A stretch of DNA of 8,106 nucleotides from CAYUNA01 sp047629355 (lineage in GTDB: Bacteria > Bacteroidota > Bacteroidia > Chitinophagales > Saprospiraceae). Each line of letters begins with the position of its first letter. The stretch's first letter is position 1. Below the pieces are notes generated by a model. The model was not told the origin of the DNA. It saw only the letters and a program-made list of their open reading frames with translations, and did not search any database. The DNA is taken from contig JBLHWU010000262.1 in assembly GCA_047629355.1 (NCBI GenBank), positions 1-8,106 of the forward strand, in the 5' to 3' direction. This document shows, piece after piece, positions 6,739-8,106 of the stretch. A program made the position numbers and the translations under genes.

Positions 6739-6741
6739 TAA

Positions 6742-7039
6742 TGTAACTCGTAGCAATTAATTTAAAGGATTTTTTTAATTCCTTAAACAAAAAATATCGG
6801 CTGTAAAATTGCATAGGTTATTAATTGCCTCTTTCTTTATTTTTTATATTTCAATCGAAATGCCAGATTTCTAAAGTTCTGACCATCAGGTTTTTAGATT
6901 CAATTATAACCAAATGTTTCGTTCATATTTGAACACGAATGTCCGAAAATGGACGGTTTTTATAATTTTAGGTAATGAAAAAAATCGCTTAAAAATGAAT
7001 ATTTATTGTAATAACGAGCAATAATGGTTTTTTTTGCCA
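6742..7039. other. AT-rich intergenic region upstream of the lipoprotein gene
   Basis: About 300 bp with no credible ORF or RNA gene. Visible structure: an imperfect TTTAAAGGA / TCCTTAAA inverted repeat (6761-6787), a small CTGA-CCA-TCAG palindrome (6879-6889), GTTCA-TATT-TGAAC (6921-6934), and GTCC-N6-GGAC followed by a T-run (6941-6960). The last two lie about 100 bp before the lipoprotein promoter candidate. They could be operators, or a weak terminator, but this is not shown. Confidence 0.4.
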
Positions 7040-7047
7040 TACATTTG
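7040..7047 (+). promoter_or_regulatory. Candidate -7 promoter element of the lipoprotein gene
   Basis: TACATTTG matches the Bacteroidota -7 consensus TAnnTTTG exactly. Transcription would start near 7053-7056, giving a leader of about 40 nt before the ATG at 7093. There is no good TTTG at the expected -33 distance. If real, it rules out the earlier in-frame ATG at 7024. Confidence 0.5.
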
Positions 7048-7092
7048 AATCTTCAAACGGAATTTATCAATCAAACTTTAAAAGAAATTTTT

Positions 7093-7506
7093 ATGAAAAA
7101 TTTTATCTGGTCTTTATGTGCTATCGCATTAGTTGGAACGCTTACCTTGTCTTCTTGTGGTGACGGTGGCACAGCAGCAGCAGCAGCTGAAATGGAGAAA
7201 ATGACAGCGGATTCTATCGCTCAAGTAGCGGCAGATGCTAAAGTTAAATTTGAAACAGAAACCAATGCAGCTATCGAGCGAATGGGTACGCAAATGGATA
7301 AAGTGAAAGAATCAATGAATGCAGATGGCGTAACCGAAGAAGTTAAAGCAGAAATGCAGGAAAAATTGGACCAAATGGAGTCAATGGTTTCTAAATTGAA
7401 AGCGAACTTGAGCGACGCAGCAAGTAGTGTCAAAGATGCAGCAACAGGTGCAGCAAGTGACGTGAAAGATGCAGCAAGCAGTGCAGCTGAAAAAATGGAA
7501 AAATAA
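7093..7506 (+). CDS. Small helical, alanine/lysine-rich lipoprotein
   Basis: A predicted 137-residue lipoprotein with signal peptide MKNFIWSLCAIALVGTLTLSSC: a short basic start, a hydrophobic core, and the lipobox L-S-S-C with Cys22 as the lipidated residue. The mature part begins CGDGG, with no aspartate at +2, then becomes almost entirely helix-forming (Ala, Lys, Glu, Met, Asp). A coiled-coil-like stretch spans about residues 32-108. The C-terminus has near-repeats SSVKDAATGAASDVKDAASSAAEK, reminiscent of LEA-like or YtxH-like amphipathic helices. It is probably anchored in the envelope, perhaps as a structural or stress protein, but I recognise no specific family. The start at 7093 is chosen because it opens on the signal peptide. 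The in-frame ATG at 7024 would add 23 residues and lies upstream of the promoter candidate. An A-rich AAAAGAAA tract precedes the ATG. The gene converges on the barrel gene at 7580. Confidence 0.85.
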   Translation: MKNFIWSLCAIALVGTLTLSSCGDGGTAAAAAEMEKMTADSIAQVAADAKVKFETETNAAIERMGTQMDKVKESMNADGVTEEVKAEMQEKLDQMESMVSKLKANLSDAASSVKDAATGAASDVKDAASSAAEKMEK

Positions 7507-7522
7507 TTCATTTTTTGCTAAG

Positions 7523-7563
7523 AAAAAATGGTGACTAATTGAGTTTAGTCACCATTTTTTTTT
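7523..7563. terminator. Bidirectional terminator between convergent genes
   Basis: A perfect 16-bp stem (7523-7538 with 7545-7560), core ATGGTGACTAA / TTAGTCACCAT, closes a 6-nt loop. It is flanked by six As on the left and nine Ts on the right, so it would terminate both the plus-strand lipoprotein transcript (17 bp after its stop) and the minus-strand barrel transcript (17 bp after its stop). Confidence 0.9.
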
Positions 7564-7579
7564 GCTTCTAAACAAATTC

Positions 7580-8106
7580 TTAAAAGCGATAATTGACGGA
7601 AATATCTCGCAAAATTCTTCCAACATTCAATTCTGTTCCACTGAGTGAAAGCAATTGAATGTCCTCATTTTCATCCGCATAAGGTCTGTCTCCAAAATTA
7701 ATAAGGAAGTAAGGTCCTAACTCGACATTTAGAAAAAATCGTTCATTTAGATTGAATTCCCAACCGAGAAAAGGCGTGAATTCAAGGGATGTATGGTTGG
7801 CTTCCATCTCCCTTACAAATTCGCAATCGTTCTTCAAGCATCGGTTGATTTCGACATACCCTTTTTCATAATTAAAACCGATATCCAATCCTGCATACAT
7901 CGGGTTTTTCGACGCTGTAACTTTATATTCTCCTCCAATTGCGATGCCGTAACGCGCCGAAGGTTGGTAATAGCTACGAATGAAAGTGCTGTCGGCTTTG
8001 AATCCTAAGAACTGTGATTTTTCATTAGAAAAAGAAGTCACTGACGCCCGAAAACGCATGGCACTGTTGTTTACATGCTCTTTGTAAATTATTTCTAAAG
8101 ATGAAG
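7580..8106 (-). CDS. Outer-membrane beta-barrel protein, 3' part only
   Basis: The C-terminal 174 codons or so of a probable outer-membrane beta-barrel protein; the 5' end lies beyond the right edge. The frame stays open from the ATG at 8059 to the window edge, and the upstream residues (EIIYKEHVNNSAMRFRASV) read smoothly into the first strand. The Met at 8059 is therefore probably internal. Alternating aromatic/aliphatic strands are visible: ARYGIAIGGEYKV, MYAGLDIGFNYEKGYVEI, and SLEFTPFLGWEFNLNERFFLN followed by VELGPYFLINFG. The protein ends in NYRF, with the terminal Phe typical of BAM substrates. A loop carries two close cysteines (NRCLKNDCEF), possibly a disulphide. The role and exact family are unknown; a porin-like or surface-anchoring barrel is plausible. 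It converges with the lipoprotein gene, sharing the terminator at 7523-7563. Confidence 0.75.
   Translation of the reverse strand, partial: SSLEIIYKEHVNNSAMRFRASVTSFSNEKSQFLGFKADSTFIRSYYQPSARYGIAIGGEYKVTASKNPMYAGLDIGFNYEKGYVEINRCLKNDCEFVREMEANHTSLEFTPFLGWEFNLNERFFLNVELGPYFLINFGDRPYADENEDIQLLSLSGTELNVGRILRDISVNYRF

Noticed and set aside
1129..6741. Complete insertion sequence or CRISPR array
   Set aside because: There is no transposase, and the repeats are palindromic elements rather than regularly spaced direct repeats with spacers.
6879..6895. CTGA-CCA-TCAG plus T-run as a terminator
   Set aside because: The 4-bp stem is too short, and there is no gene upstream on that strand.
7024..7092. 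Earlier ATG for the lipoprotein
   Set aside because: It would bury the signal peptide and lies upstream of the TACATTTG promoter candidate.
6102..7092. Sigma-54 promoter (TGGCAC-N5-TTGC) for the permease
   Set aside because: TGGCAC occurs on the minus strand in the left 224-bp-element TIR, but no correctly spaced TTGC follows.

Overview
The window looks like chromosomal DNA of a Bacteroidota bacterium, probably of the Saprospiria/Chitinophagia side, although the lineage is inferred from gene content alone. Supporting signs are AT-rich intergenic DNA, starts without clear Shine-Dalgarno sites, a TAnnTTTG-type promoter, a two-domain FtsX-like ABC permease, a 2TM-domain protein, an effector-associated-like domain and a two-cysteine TonB C-terminal domain.

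Layout. Methionyl-tRNA formyltransferase (fmt) lies on the minus strand at 16-948. The 370 bp between it and the next gene holds a strong hairpin terminator (1085-1120) and a 192-bp fold-back repeat (copy A, 1129-1320). Three minus-strand genes follow, in transcription order from the right: a large FtsX/MacB-type ABC permease (6101 to 3705), a multidomain membrane protein with an EAD11-like N-terminus and a periplasmic TonB-like C-terminus (3633 to 1855), and a small 2TM-domain protein (1702 to 1319). Upstream of the permease is a 991-bp gap. About 586 bp of it is a stack of small mobile repeats: copy B of the same fold-back family in the opposite orientation, a different 224-bp element inserted inside copy B with an 8-bp target duplication, and a 159-bp fold-back element joined to copy B through a shared TAA. 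A plus-strand helical lipoprotein (7093-7506) and the 3' part of a minus-strand outer-membrane barrel gene (7580 to beyond 8106) converge on a bidirectional terminator (7523-7563).

How it fits together. fmt is housekeeping. The permease, the EAD-like/TonB-like protein and the 2TM protein may be co-transcribed and all concern the envelope, but nothing in the sequence proves a shared pathway. No ATPase partner for the permease and no transposase for the repeats is present. The most unusual items are the nested fold-back elements, whose 20-nt apical loop is better conserved than their arms, and the EAD11-like/beta-domain/TM/TonB-like fusion protein.
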